Shown here: in pieces, positions 9,319 to 17,277 of the stretch | Layout: each line of letters opens with the position of its first letter | How positions within the stretch are numbered: position 1 is the first letter of the stretch | DNA from: Nocardioides jiangsuensis | Lineage (GTDB): Bacteria > Actinomycetota > Actinomycetes > Propionibacteriales > Nocardioidaceae | Reading direction: 5' to 3' | DNA length: 64,000 bases | Assembly (NCBI RefSeq): GCF_019679455.1 | Contig: NZ_JAIEZQ010000001.1 | Span: 434,001 to 498,000, forward strand | Program-made: the position numbers and the translations under genes | Notes under the pieces: generated by a model | Told to the model about the DNA's origin: nothing | Database searches by the model: none | Seen by the model: only the letters and a program-made list of their open reading frames with translations

Positions 9319-9540
9319 GTGACCACTGCAGTTGCCCCCAGTACATCTCTGACGGCTGTGGACCGCTGCGACCGGTGCGGTGCCCAGGCCTACCTGCGCG
9401 TCGAACTCGCCGGTGGCGGCGACCTTCTCTTCTGCGCGCACCACGCGCGAGAGCACGGCGACAAGCTTCGTGAGATCGCGGTGAGCGTCCACGACGAGAC
9501 CGACAAGCTGACCGACACCCCGACCGTCGCACCCGAGTGA
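9319..9540 (+). CDS. DUF7455-type zinc-ribbon small protein
   Basis: 73 residues. CDRCGAQAYLRVEL in the N-terminal half and LLFCAHHAREH give a CxxC...CxxH pattern that should bind zinc, the hallmark of the actinobacterial DUF7455 family, often encoded near the principal sigma factor gene as it is here. The function is unknown. GTG 9319 follows GAAGGAAAGAGG. Upstream is a SigR/SigH-type promoter, which suggests induction by thiol-oxidative stress; a Cys-rich zinc protein would fit that. Confidence 0.78.
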   Translation: MTTAVAPSTSLTAVDRCDRCGAQAYLRVELAGGGDLLFCAHHAREHGDKLREIAVSVHDETDKLTDTPTVAPE

Positions 9541-9572
9541 CCGAGCACTGACCGCTCCCCTCGACAGACGTA

Positions 9573-9605
9573 CCGAAGCCCCGGGCCCCGTGCCCGGGGC
9601 TTCGG
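9573..9605 (+). terminator. hairpin terminator after the DUF7455 gene
   Basis: Perfect 14-base stem (9573-9586 pairs with 9592-9605; ccgaagccccgggc) with a 5-base loop, followed by cgttctgtct. It lies 33 bases after the stop codon. Confidence 0.75.
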
Positions 9606-9641
9606 CGTTCTGTCTGGACCACCGTGTGACAGGGTGATGCC

Positions 9642-10118
9642 GTGAACCTCACCGAGCTCCTCGTGGGCCTGGCCATCCTGGTCGGGCTCATCGGCATCCT
9701 GGTCCCGATCCTGCCCGGCTCGGTGCTGATCCTCGGTGCGGTGCTGGTCTGGGCCACGCTGGACGGCTCGGGCACCGCCTGGACCGTCTTCGCGGTCGCG
9801 ACGGCGATGCTGGTCATCGGGGCGGTCGTGAAGTACGCGATCCCGCACCGCGGGCTGCGGACCAACGGGGTGCCCACCCGCTCCATCCTGCTCGGCGGCC
9901 TGCTCGGGACCATCGGGTTCTTCGTCGTCCCGGTGGTGGGTCTGGTCCTCGGGTTCGTGCTCGGGGTGTACCTCGCCGAGGTCGCCCGGGTCGGCAAGGA
10001 CCAGGCCTGGCCCTCGACGAAGGCGGCCGTCCGCGCGGTCGGCCTCTCGATCCTCGTCGAGCTCGTCACCGGCCTGTCCGCCGCGGCCACCTGGTTCGTC
10101 GGCGCCGTACTGACCTGA
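9642..10118 (+). CDS. DUF456 family membrane protein
   Basis: 158 residues with four to five hydrophobic segments rich in Gly. GILVPILPGSVLILG in the first segment and the repeated GLLGTIGFFVVPVVG / LGFVLGVYLAE half-helices are characteristic of DUF456, a small inner-membrane family of unknown function with glycine-zipper-like segments. GTG 9642 has no ribosome site, but CAGGGT begins 12 bases before it. The EamA transporter starts 5 bases after the stop, so the two are probably an operon. Confidence 0.82.
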   Translation: MNLTELLVGLAILVGLIGILVPILPGSVLILGAVLVWATLDGSGTAWTVFAVATAMLVIGAVVKYAIPHRGLRTNGVPTRSILLGGLLGTIGFFVVPVVGLVLGFVLGVYLAEVARVGKDQAWPSTKAAVRAVGLSILVELVTGLSAAATWFVGAVLT

Positions 10119-10123
10119 GCCCC

Positions 10124-10981
10124 GTGTCCGTACTCCTCGCGCTCTTCTCCGCGCTCGCCTACGGCCTGTCCGACTTCGTCGGCGGTCTGGTCTCCCGTCG
10201 TACGGCGGCCTGGCCGGTCGCCGTGGTCGCCCAGCTCTCCTCGACGCTGTGCACCGCGCTGATCGCCCTGTTCGTCGCCGGCTCCCCCACCGGCCAGGAC
10301 TTCCTGTGGGCGCTGCTCGCCGGGGTCGCGAGCGGGACCGGGACCGGCTTTCTCTACCGAGGGCTCGCCGCCGGACGGATGAGCGTGGTCGCGCCCGTGT
10401 CCGGCGTGGGCGCCGCCCTCGTCCCGGTGCTGGCCGGGACCCTGGGCGGAGAACGGCTCTCGCTGGTGGTGTGGATCGGGATCGCGGCCGCCCTGCCCGG
10501 CATCTGGCTGGTCTCGAGCACCGCCGAGGAGCTGCCCGAGTCCGGCGACGTGCACCCGGCGCGGGCCAGCCTCGCCGAGGGGCTGCTCGACGGCGTGCTC
10601 GCCGGGCTCGGCTTCGGCGTCCTGTTCGCGGCGCTCGGCCAGATCCCGGACGGGGCCGGGCTGTGGCCGCTGACCCTCACCCAGGCGGTGTCGGTACCGA
10701 CGGTGGTCGTCCTCGCCACCCTCCTCGGCGCGTCCTGGGTGCCACGCCCCCGCGCGACGTGGTGGGCCGCTGTCGCGGGGCCCCTCGGCGCAACCGCGAC
10801 CGGGGCGTTCCTGCTGGCCTCGCAGAGCGGCTACCTGACCATCGCGGGGGTGCTGTCCTCGCTGTACCCGGCCACGACGGTGCTGCTGGCCGCGCTCGTG
10901 CTCAAGGAGCACATACACCGAGCCCAGGGCGTCGGCCTGGGGCTCTGTGCACTGGCGGTCGGCCTGGTGGCCGGGGGCTGA
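10124..10981 (+). CDS. EamA/DMT-family transporter
   Basis: 285 residues forming about ten transmembrane segments in two homologous EamA halves (roughly 1-135 and 150-285). Typical pieces are ALAYGLSDFVGGLVSRR, a GxGFLYRGLAAGRMS loop, and the end of each half with SLYPATTVLLAALVLKEHIH and QGVGLGLCALAVGLV. It moves an unknown small metabolite across the membrane, usually as an exporter. It follows the DUF456 gene after 5 bases and is convergent with sigA. Confidence 0.85.
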   Translation: MSVLLALFSALAYGLSDFVGGLVSRRTAAWPVAVVAQLSSTLCTALIALFVAGSPTGQDFLWALLAGVASGTGTGFLYRGLAAGRMSVVAPVSGVGAALVPVLAGTLGGERLSLVVWIGIAAALPGIWLVSSTAEELPESGDVHPARASLAEGLLDGVLAGLGFGVLFAALGQIPDGAGLWPLTLTQAVSVPTVVVLATLLGASWVPRPRATWWAAVAGPLGATATGAFLLASQSGYLTIAGVLSSLYPATTVLLAALVLKEHIHRAQGVGLGLCALAVGLVAGG

Positions 10982-11082
10982 CGGGTTGCGGGGTTGCGCA
11001 GGCACTCCCCCGGCCGAACCGGAAGATGCTGGCGTCCTTCTCGAACCGCCGAGGAGAACATGCCCGCGCCCGGGAACGCAGA

Positions 11083-11113
11083 ACGGCGACCGCTCCGGAA
11101 GAGCGGTCGCCGT
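11083..11113. terminator. bidirectional hairpin between the EamA transporter and sigA
   Basis: Perfect 13-base stem: acggcgaccgctc at 11083-11095 pairs with 11101-11113, loop cggaa. It lies 24 bases past the sigA stop and about 100 bases past the transporter stop. No clear T run, as usual in GC-rich actinobacteria. Confidence 0.65.
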
Positions 11114-11137
11114 GCTGGTCGCGGGAGGGGCCCCGCG

Positions 11138-12664
11138 TCAGTCGAGGTAGTCGCGCAGCACCTGCGAGCGCGACGGGTGGCGCAGCTTCGACATGGTCTT
11201 GGACTCGATCTGCCGGATCCGCTCGCGCGTGACGCCGTACACCTTGCCGATCTCGTCGAGGGTCTTCGGCTGGCCGTCGGTGAGCCCGAACCGCATGGAC
11301 ACCACGCCGGCCTCACGCTCGGAGAGGGTGTCGAGCACGGCGTGCAGCTGCTCCTGGAGCAGGGTGAACGAGACCGCGTCGGCCGGGACAATCGCCTCGG
11401 AGTCCTCGATCAGGTCGCCGAACTCGGAGTCGCCGTCCTCGCCGAGGGGAGTGTGCAGCGAGATCGGCTCGCGGCCGTACTTCTGCACCTCGATGACCTT
11501 CTCGGGGGTCATGTCGAGCTCCTTGGCGAGCTCCTCCGGGGTGGGCTCCCGGCCGAGGTCCTGGAGCATCTGCCGCTGCACGCGGGCGAGCTTGTTGATG
11601 ACCTCGACCATGTGCACCGGGATCCGGATGGTGCGGGCCTGGTCGGCCATCGCGCGGGTGATCGCCTGGCGGATCCACCACGTCGCGTAGGTGGAGAACT
11701 TGTAGCCCTTGGTGTAGTCGAACTTCTCGACCGCACGGATCAGACCGAGGTTGCCCTCCTGGATCAGGTCCAGGAAGAGCATGCCGCGGCCGGTGTAGCG
11801 CTTGGCCAGCGAGACCACGAGTCGCAGGTTCGCCTCGAGCAGGTGGTTCTTGGCGCGGCGTCCGTCCTCGGCGATCCACTCGAGCTCGTCCTGGACCTTG
11901 GCGCTGACCTTGCCGCCCTTGGCCAGCTTCTCCTCCGAGAACAGGCCGGCCTCGATCCGCTTGGCGAGCTCGACCTCCATCTCGGCGTTGAGGAGGGGGA
12001 CCTTGCCGATCTGCTTCAGGTAGTCCTTGACCGGGTCGGCGGTGGCGCCGGCCACCATGACCTGCTGCTCGGGCTCGTCGGTGTCGTCGGCCGCGGAGAT
12101 GACGAAGCCCTGCTTCTCGTCCTCCTTGAGCGTCGGGTCCTTCGCGAGGTCCTTCTCGAAGATCTCGTCGGGGATGTCCGGCAGCACCTTCTTGCCGTCG
12201 GGACCGACGACCGGGGCGGCGACGCCGTTGCCCTCGACCTCGACGGTCTCGGCGACCTTCTTCGCCGCGGTCTTGCGGGTGGTCTTCGCGGCAGGCTTCG
12301 CGGGAGCGGCCTCGGGCGCCTCGTCGGGCTCGGCGGTCTTGGCCGCGGCCTTCTTCGCCGGCGCCTTCTTGGCGGCTGCCTTCTTCGCGGTGCTGGCCTT
12401 CACGGTGGTGCGGCTGCTCGCGGCCGCCGCGACCTTCTTGCGGCCGGCGGCGTCGTCGCCCGACAGGACCACGGTGACCCCCTCCTCGCTCAGGAACCTG
12501 AGCAGTGCCTTCAGGTGCTGGGGTGAGATAGCCGCGGCCTCACTCGTGTCGCGCACCGCGCCGGCGCTGACCTGCCCGGTGGCCTTGCCCAGCTCGACCA
12601 AGGCGACGACCTCGGGATGGGCGAGAACCTCTGCGGGGAGCTTGCGGGACGTGCTCGTCGACAC
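11138..12664 (-). CDS. sigA: principal RNA polymerase sigma factor (RpoD/HrdB/SigA)
   Basis: 508 residues. A poorly conserved N-terminus is followed by an Ala/Lys-rich linker with repeated [16 protein letters not shown]-like blocks (about 75-130), then region 1.2 ([16 protein letters not shown]), region 2 with [17 protein letters not shown], region 3, and region 4 with the helix-turn-helix [20 protein letters not shown] at the end. This is the layout of HrdB. It directs most housekeeping transcription, including recognition of the TAnnnT -10 motifs seen across the window. GTG 12664 follows an AGAGG site. A possible own promoter is TTGTCG (12753-12748) - 16 bases - TAGAAA. Confidence 0.95.
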   Translation of the reverse strand: MSTSTSRKLPAEVLAHPEVVALVELGKATGQVSAGAVRDTSEAAAISPQHLKALLRFLSEEGVTVVLSGDDAAGRKKVAAAASSRTTVKASTAKKAAAKKAPAKKAAAKTAEPDEAPEAAPAKPAAKTTRKTAAKKVAETVEVEGNGVAAPVVGPDGKKVLPDIPDEIFEKDLAKDPTLKEDEKQGFVISAADDTDEPEQQVMVAGATADPVKDYLKQIGKVPLLNAEMEVELAKRIEAGLFSEEKLAKGGKVSAKVQDELEWIAEDGRRAKNHLLEANLRLVVSLAKRYTGRGMLFLDLIQEGNLGLIRAVEKFDYTKGYKFSTYATWWIRQAITRAMADQARTIRIPVHMVEVINKLARVQRQMLQDLGREPTPEELAKELDMTPEKVIEVQKYGREPISLHTPLGEDGDSEFGDLIEDSEAIVPADAVSFTLLQEQLHAVLDTLSEREAGVVSMRFGLTDGQPKTLDEIGKVYGVTRERIRQIESKTMSKLRHPSRSQVLRDYLD

Positions 12665-12815
12665 GAACTACCTCTCGTAAACGGTTGCGGGACGCGGCGA
12701 AGCCCGGAGACGTCAAGAGCCGCGCTTTCTATTGTGACACGGGGTGCCGACAATCCAAGGCAGACCCCGACGTTCGCACCGTGATCCTGGCCGGGTCCCA
12801 CCGCGACACGCCGTG

Positions 12816-13379
12816 TCACGTGGCGGCCTGAGCCTTCTTCTCCTTCTTGAAGGCGCGCACCTTCTCCAGCGAGGTGGCGTCCACCACGTCGGCCACGGAG
12901 CGGAACGACCCGGTCTCGGCGTAGTCGCCGGCCGCCTCCTCCCACCCCTCGGGGCGTACGTCGAGCTGCTTGCCGACGAGCGCGACGAAGATCTGGGCCT
13001 TCTGCTTGCCGAACCCGGGGAGCGCCTGGAGCCGCCGGAGCAGGTCGCGCCCGCTGGTGGCCTCCTGCCAGAGCCGCTCGGTGTGCCCGTCGTACTCGGC
13101 CACGACGTGCGCCGCGAGCGCCTGCACCCGGGCGGCCATCGATCCCGGGAACCTGTGGATGGCCGGCGGGACCGCGCACAGGGCGGCGAACCGCTCGGGG
13201 TCGGCCACCGCGATCTCCGCGGGGTCGAGGGTCCCGAACCGCTCGAGGATCTTCGCCGGGCCCGCGAAGGCGCGCTCCATCGGGAACTGCTGGTCGAGGA
13301 GCATGCCGGCGAGCAGGGCGAACGGGCTCTCGGAGAGGACCTGGTCGGCTCGGGGGTCCTGGGCGATCTGGATGGCCAT
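12816..13379 (-). CDS. HhH-GPD family base-excision DNA repair protein
   Basis: 187 residues. The start of the HhH-GPD fold reads LLAGMLLDQQFPMERAF, and the helix-hairpin-helix is ALPGFGKQKAQIFVALVG. There are no iron-sulfur cysteines, and it is shorter than EndoIII/MutY, so it belongs to the compact actinobacterial group; the damaged base it removes is unknown. The ATG at 13379 is preferred over ATG 13445 because CAGGAT begins 12 bases before it and because an upstream hairpin occupies 13434-13472. The C-terminus is Lys-rich (FKKEKKAQ). Confidence 0.82.
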   Translation of the reverse strand: MAIQIAQDPRADQVLSESPFALLAGMLLDQQFPMERAFAGPAKILERFGTLDPAEIAVADPERFAALCAVPPAIHRFPGSMAARVQALAAHVVAEYDGHTERLWQEATSGRDLLRRLQALPGFGKQKAQIFVALVGKQLDVRPEGWEEAAGDYAETGSFRSVADVVDATSLEKVRAFKKEKKAQAAT

Positions 13380-13433
13380 GGGCCCATCCTGACGCATCGG
13401 CGTGCCCTCGCGGGAGGGCGCAGGTACGACAAC

Positions 13434-13472
13434 GGGGTCGTTCACCCGCAGCAGATGCCGGTGAACGACCCC
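13434..13472 (-). terminator. hairpin terminator after the universal stress gene
   Basis: Perfect 13-base arms ggggtcgttcacc (13434-13446) and 13460-13472 around a 13-base loop. It sits 31 bases past the stop of the stress gene and before the glycosylase gene, so it should separate the two. Confidence 0.7.
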
Positions 13473-13502
13473 GTGGTGACGTGGTCGGTGGATGCGGGAG
13501 GG

Positions 13503-13910
13503 TCAGGCCTCTCCGGCCTTCACGGCGAGCACCGGGCACGGGGCGTCGAGCAGCACCCGCTGGGCGTTGCTGCCCAGGATCAGCTTGCCGACGGGCGAGC
13601 GACGGCGCAGGCCGATCACGATGAACTCCGCGTCGACCTCGGTCGCGACGTTGACCAGGTCCTCGGCTGGGTCCATGCCCCGGACGAGCTGGCGGACCTC
13701 GTGCTCGACGCCGGCCTCGCGAAGCTCGTTCTTGACCTCCTCGAGCTGGGCCTCGGACTCGATGGCGTCCTCACGGTCGAACTCGCGGCCCCCGCGGTGG
13801 GAGTTGACGACGACGAGGCGCGAGTTGCGTAGCTTCGCCTCCTCGGCCGCGCGCCGCAGCGCTGCCTTGCCTTCCGACTTGGGCACGTACCCCACGACGA
13901 TGGTCCCCAT
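13503..13910 (-). CDS. universal stress protein (UspA family)
   Basis: 135 residues, one Usp domain. IVVGYVPKSEGKAALRRA opens the fold, VVVNSH follows strand 2, and GLRRRSPVGKLILGSNAQRV near the C-terminus contains the G-x2-G-x9-G-S-type nucleotide-binding loop, so it probably binds ATP. An acidic helix (residues 45-65) is inserted in the middle. Such proteins modulate survival in stress or dormancy. The ATG follows GAGAGGA. A 6-base-arm palindrome (13945-13960) lies 35 bases upstream. Confidence 0.88.
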   Translation of the reverse strand: MGTIVVGYVPKSEGKAALRRAAEEAKLRNSRLVVVNSHRGGREFDREDAIESEAQLEEVKNELREAGVEHEVRQLVRGMDPAEDLVNVATEVDAEFIVIGLRRRSPVGKLILGSNAQRVLLDAPCPVLAVKAGEA

Positions 13911-13944
13911 TGACCGTCCTCTCTACCGCTGGCGACTTGTCCGA

Positions 13945-13960
13945 CCTGCGGAAACGCAGG
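13945..13960. promoter_or_regulatory. palindrome upstream of the universal stress gene
   Basis: cctgcg-gaaa-cgcagg, perfect 6-base arms, ending 35 bases before the start codon of the stress gene. It could be an operator or a leader hairpin. Confidence 0.35.
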
Positions 13961-14051
13961 CATCCGGCTCGAACCGTACCGCAGGACCGGTCCCCCGGTC
14001 GCCTGTGGACGACGAGGCGCGGCGCAGCGCCGGGCGGTGCAGGCTGTCAGC

Positions 14052-14459
14052 GTGTACGACGCCGCACCCCCGCACCCGCTCCTGCGCCAGGAGGTGGCGA
14101 TGCTGCGCGCCCGGGAGAGCCGGCGGGTCTTCGACACCGCGGTGCACGTCGGGCGGCCCGCCGGCGCGCGGGACTCGTTCGTGGTGCGCGCGATGCACCT
14201 GCCGGCGATGGACCCCTCGCTGCGCACGGACGTGGTGGAGGAGCTGGTGTCCCGGACCGCGGCGGACCACACCTCGGTGTGGCTGACCCGGCCGGGCGAG
14301 CCCTACCCGCACGACCTCGACCTGGCCTGGCTCGCCGCGGCGACGCTGGCCTTCGGGGTGCACGGCCGGCCGCTGGAGGGGTTCTGGACGATCACCCGGG
14401 CCGGGTGGCTCGACGTGCGGACCGGCGAGAACCGGGTCTGGAAGCGGCTGCGGGCCTGA
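14052..14459 (+). CDS. conserved hypothetical protein, 135 residues
   Basis: No family recognised. The product is soluble, rich in Arg, Asp and Trp, without signal peptide or membrane segment; it begins VYDAAPPHPLLRQEVAMLRA and ends GENRVWKRLRA. Codon usage is normal for the window (strong GC at third positions), supporting a real gene. GTG 14052 is preferred to GTG 14037 because CAGGCT begins 12 bases before it. It stands alone between the divergent stress gene and the convergent ligase gene. Confidence 0.6.
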   Translation: MYDAAPPHPLLRQEVAMLRARESRRVFDTAVHVGRPAGARDSFVVRAMHLPAMDPSLRTDVVEELVSRTAADHTSVWLTRPGEPYPHDLDLAWLAAATLAFGVHGRPLEGFWTITRAGWLDVRTGENRVWKRLRA

Positions 14460-14519
14460 GCGCGCGGCCGGGCGCCGCAGGTCACACCCCGGGGGGCCGG
14501 GCGCCAGCCACCGGCGGGG

Positions 14520-15989
14520 TCACTCCCAGGTGTGGACGGGCTCGTTGGTGTGCATGTGCGCGCGGTACTCGTTGAGCGTGGTGCGCAGCGCGTCCATGCG
14601 GTCGTCGGTGGACTCGAGGTGCCGGTGCATCCGGTCGGCGAACCACGACGCGCCGTTCTGCCCGGTGAGGCAGCGCTGCTCGATGATCCCGAGCAGCCGG
14701 TCGCGCTCCTCGGCGTCCACGCCCCAGGCGTCGAGGCCGGCGCGCGCCATGGGGAGCAGCCGCCGTACGACCAGCTCGGTGGCCGGCACCTGACCGACGC
14801 CGGGCCAGTAGACGTTGGCCTCGATCCCCTGCCGCGCCGCGACGTGGAAGTTCTCCTCCGCGGCGCTGAACGACATCTGCGACCACAGCGGCCGCTCGTG
14901 CTCGGCGAGGGTGCGCACCAGGCCGAAGTAGAACGCCGCGTTGGCCATCGTGTCGGCCACGGTCGGTCCGGCGGGCAGCACCCGGTTCTCGACCCTCAGG
15001 TGCGGCGTGCCGTCGACGACGTCGTACACCGGCCGGTTCCAGCGGTAGATCGTGCCGTTGTGCAGCCGGAGCTCGGCCAGGTGCGGCGTCTCCCCCTTCT
15101 CGAACACCGCGACCGGGTCCTCGTCCTCGACGATCGGCAGCAGCGCCGGGAAGTAGCGGACGTTCTCCTCGAACAGGTCGAAGATCGAGTTGATCCAGCG
15201 CTCGCCGAACCACACCCGGGGTCGGACGCCCTGTGCCTTGAGCTCCTCGCTGCGGGTGTCCGTGGCCTGCTCGAACAGCGCGATCCGGGTCTCCCGCCAC
15301 AGCTCCTTGCCGAGCAGCACCGGGGAGTTCGCGCCGAGCGCGAGCTGCACGCCGGCGATCGCCTGGGAGGCGTTCCAGTAGGCCGGGAAGTTCTCGGGGC
15401 TGACCTGGACGTGGAACTGGGTGCTGGTGCAGGCGGCCTCGGGCACGATCGAGTCCGAGGTCGTCCGCAGCCGCTCCACCCCGGCGATGTCGATCACGAT
15501 GTCCTCCCCGCGGGCGGCGAGGATCTGGTCGCTGAGCAGGTGGTAGCGAGGGTTCGGGCTGATCGTCGCCGGGCTCATGTGCCCCTCGGACAGGGTCGGC
15601 AGGATGCCGATCATCACGAGGTGGGCGCCGACCGCCCGGGCGTTCTCCTCGGCCGTGTTCAGGCTGGTGCGCACTCCCTCCTCGAAGGCGGTGAAGCCGT
15701 GCATGTGGAGCTGCTTGGGCGGGACGTTGATCTCGAGGTTGAACTGTCCGAGCTCGGTCTGGAAGGACGGGTCGGCGATCGCCCCGAGCGCCTCGCTGCT
15801 CTTCAGCGACGGGTTGCCGTCGTCGTCGACGAGGTTCAGCTCGATCTCCAGCCCCGTCATCGGGTCGTCGGCGTCGAAGCGCGCGTCACGCAGCATCCTG
15901 GCGAACACGTCGAGGCACCGGCGGACCTTCTCGCGGTAGCGGGTGCGGTCCTCCCGCGAGAACTCCTGCTGTGCTACTTCTTCGCCCAT
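14520..15989 (-). CDS. glutamate-cysteine ligase family 2 (GCS2) enzyme
   Basis: 489 residues. The GCS2 core shows GLEIELNLVDDDGNP near residue 45, FNLEINVPP near 85, and an ACTSTQFHVQVSPE segment near 190, the glutamate-binding and ATP/Mg sites of the YbdK/EgtA/plant-GCL type. It ligates glutamate to cysteine or another amine. Because actinobacteria usually make mycothiol rather than glutathione, gamma-glutamylcysteine for ergothioneine or another use is possible; the true substrate is not evident. TAGGCT begins 12 bases before ATG 15989, fitting a leaderless transcript. The DUF4192 gene lies 37 bases upstream on the same strand. Confidence 0.83.
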   Translation of the reverse strand: MGEEVAQQEFSREDRTRYREKVRRCLDVFARMLRDARFDADDPMTGLEIELNLVDDDGNPSLKSSEALGAIADPSFQTELGQFNLEINVPPKQLHMHGFTAFEEGVRTSLNTAEENARAVGAHLVMIGILPTLSEGHMSPATISPNPRYHLLSDQILAARGEDIVIDIAGVERLRTTSDSIVPEAACTSTQFHVQVSPENFPAYWNASQAIAGVQLALGANSPVLLGKELWRETRIALFEQATDTRSEELKAQGVRPRVWFGERWINSIFDLFEENVRYFPALLPIVEDEDPVAVFEKGETPHLAELRLHNGTIYRWNRPVYDVVDGTPHLRVENRVLPAGPTVADTMANAAFYFGLVRTLAEHERPLWSQMSFSAAEENFHVAARQGIEANVYWPGVGQVPATELVVRRLLPMARAGLDAWGVDAEERDRLLGIIEQRCLTGQNGASWFADRMHRHLESTDDRMDALRTTLNEYRAHMHTNEPVHTWE

Positions 15990-16026
15990 GACGGCAGCCT
16001 AGAGCCATCCGTCAACGGCGCCCGCC

Positions 16027-17052
16027 TCAACCGGCGAACAGTGTGAGCAGGTGCTCGGGCACCGGCCGCCAGGACGCCGGTGAGATGGCCGCCGCGAGCG
16101 CCTCGCTGAGGAGCGCCGCGAGCCGGTAGTCGGGCTCGGACTCCTGGCACCGCTCGACCGCGCACCAGGCGAGCGCCCCGTCGCCGGAGAGCCACGCGGC
16201 GAACCCGAGCAGGGCTGCCGGTGCCGCCGCCAGGTCGCGCGGGGACCGCAGCACCAGGTCGCGCCACAGGGACACGTGGCGCGCGGCGCTCGACCGGTCC
16301 ATCAGGGACCAGGCCACGTCGCGCACCTCGATGGAGACCATCGCGACCAGCAGCCGGCCGGCGTCGTCGCTGTCGAGCGGGACCCCGTCGTCGAGGTAGC
16401 GGCGGACCCGCTTGCGCACCCACCGCCCCTCGACCACCAGGTGGGCGCGGGCACGCTCGGGTGCGGGGCCGCCCAGCGGCTGCGCCACGGTGGCCTGGAA
16501 CCGGGCCGTCGCCCGGTCGGCGGCCGCCTCCACCTCCTCGACCGCGTCGAGGTCCGTGCCGACGAGCGAGTCGGCGAGCTCGCGCCGGTTGCGCCAGGTC
16601 ACCTGCCCCTCCAACACCCCTTGGGCGGTGAGCGGGTGCACGGTGACGTCGTACGGCGTCCCGCCCGGCGGGCAGCACGGCCCGTCGCACCCGGTGAGGG
16701 AGTACCACCGCTCGCCGTCGGCGCGGACCGCCTCGACGACGGCCACCCCGCCGGCGTCGAACAGGTGGGTCAGCCGCGAGACCAGCTCGAACGCGAGGCA
16801 GTGGTCGTCGGTGTAGGTGAGCACCGCGACCCGGCGGACCCCGTTGCGGGCGAGCGCCTGGTCGATCTGGGCGAGGACCTCGGCCATCCCGGCCTGGTCG
16901 TCGGGCAGGTCCACCCGGGCGTGGAGGGGGTGCTCGGCGTCGCCGACCGTCATCACGACCAGCGAGTCCTCAGGGTGGAAGCCCAGGACGTGCGGCACCA
17001 TCGCCAGCAGGTCGGCCGGGGACTTGGCGCGGAGAGTGCGTGGTTTCGTCAT
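16027..17052 (-). CDS. DUF4192 domain-containing protein
   Basis: 341 residues. The N-terminus AKSPADLLAMVPHVLGFHPE followed by DSLVVMTV is the signature of DUF4192, a family confined mostly to actinobacteria and of unknown function. A Cys cluster GCDGPCCPPGG lies near residue 130. The C-terminal part is helical (LLGFAAWLSGDGALAWCAVE), another family hallmark. Soluble, no signal peptide. It is divergent from DNA polymerase IV, and the 225 bases between them hold a 17-base tandem repeat. Confidence 0.85.
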   Translation of the reverse strand: MTKPRTLRAKSPADLLAMVPHVLGFHPEDSLVVMTVGDAEHPLHARVDLPDDQAGMAEVLAQIDQALARNGVRRVAVLTYTDDHCLAFELVSRLTHLFDAGGVAVVEAVRADGERWYSLTGCDGPCCPPGGTPYDVTVHPLTAQGVLEGQVTWRNRRELADSLVGTDLDAVEEVEAAADRATARFQATVAQPLGGPAPERARAHLVVEGRWVRKRVRRYLDDGVPLDSDDAGRLLVAMVSIEVRDVAWSLMDRSSAARHVSLWRDLVLRSPRDLAAAPAALLGFAAWLSGDGALAWCAVERCQESEPDYRLAALLSEALAAAISPASWRPVPEHLLTLFAG

Positions 17053-17157
17053 GGCCTCACGCTCGCCGAGCGGCTCCGCGCGTGGGAGCCACCGCCGGCC
17101 GGCCGGGTACGACGGCCACCGCCCGCCGGTCTGTGGACACAACCTGGCCCCGCCGAC

Positions 17158-17208
17158 CTCACGTTCCCACCGGCCCCACGTTCCCACCGGCCTCACGTTC
17201 CCACCGGC
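17158..17208. repeat. 17-bp tandem repeat, three copies
   Basis: Units ctcacgttcccaccggc at 17158-17174, 17175-17191 and 17192-17208; the middle copy differs only in its second base. A fourth partial unit (ctcccg) follows. It lies 70 bases before the DNA polymerase IV start. Confidence 0.85.
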
Positions 17209-17277
17209 CTCCCGTGCACGGCCGCCGACCGCGCATGCCTCGCTCCCCCGCGGTCGGGCGGCAGGCATGATGGGCGG

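Noticed and set aside
17053-17277. LexA (SOS) box upstream of dinB
   Set aside because: No GAAC-N4-GTTC-type palindrome is present; only the 17-base tandem repeat and a leaderless -10 are seen.
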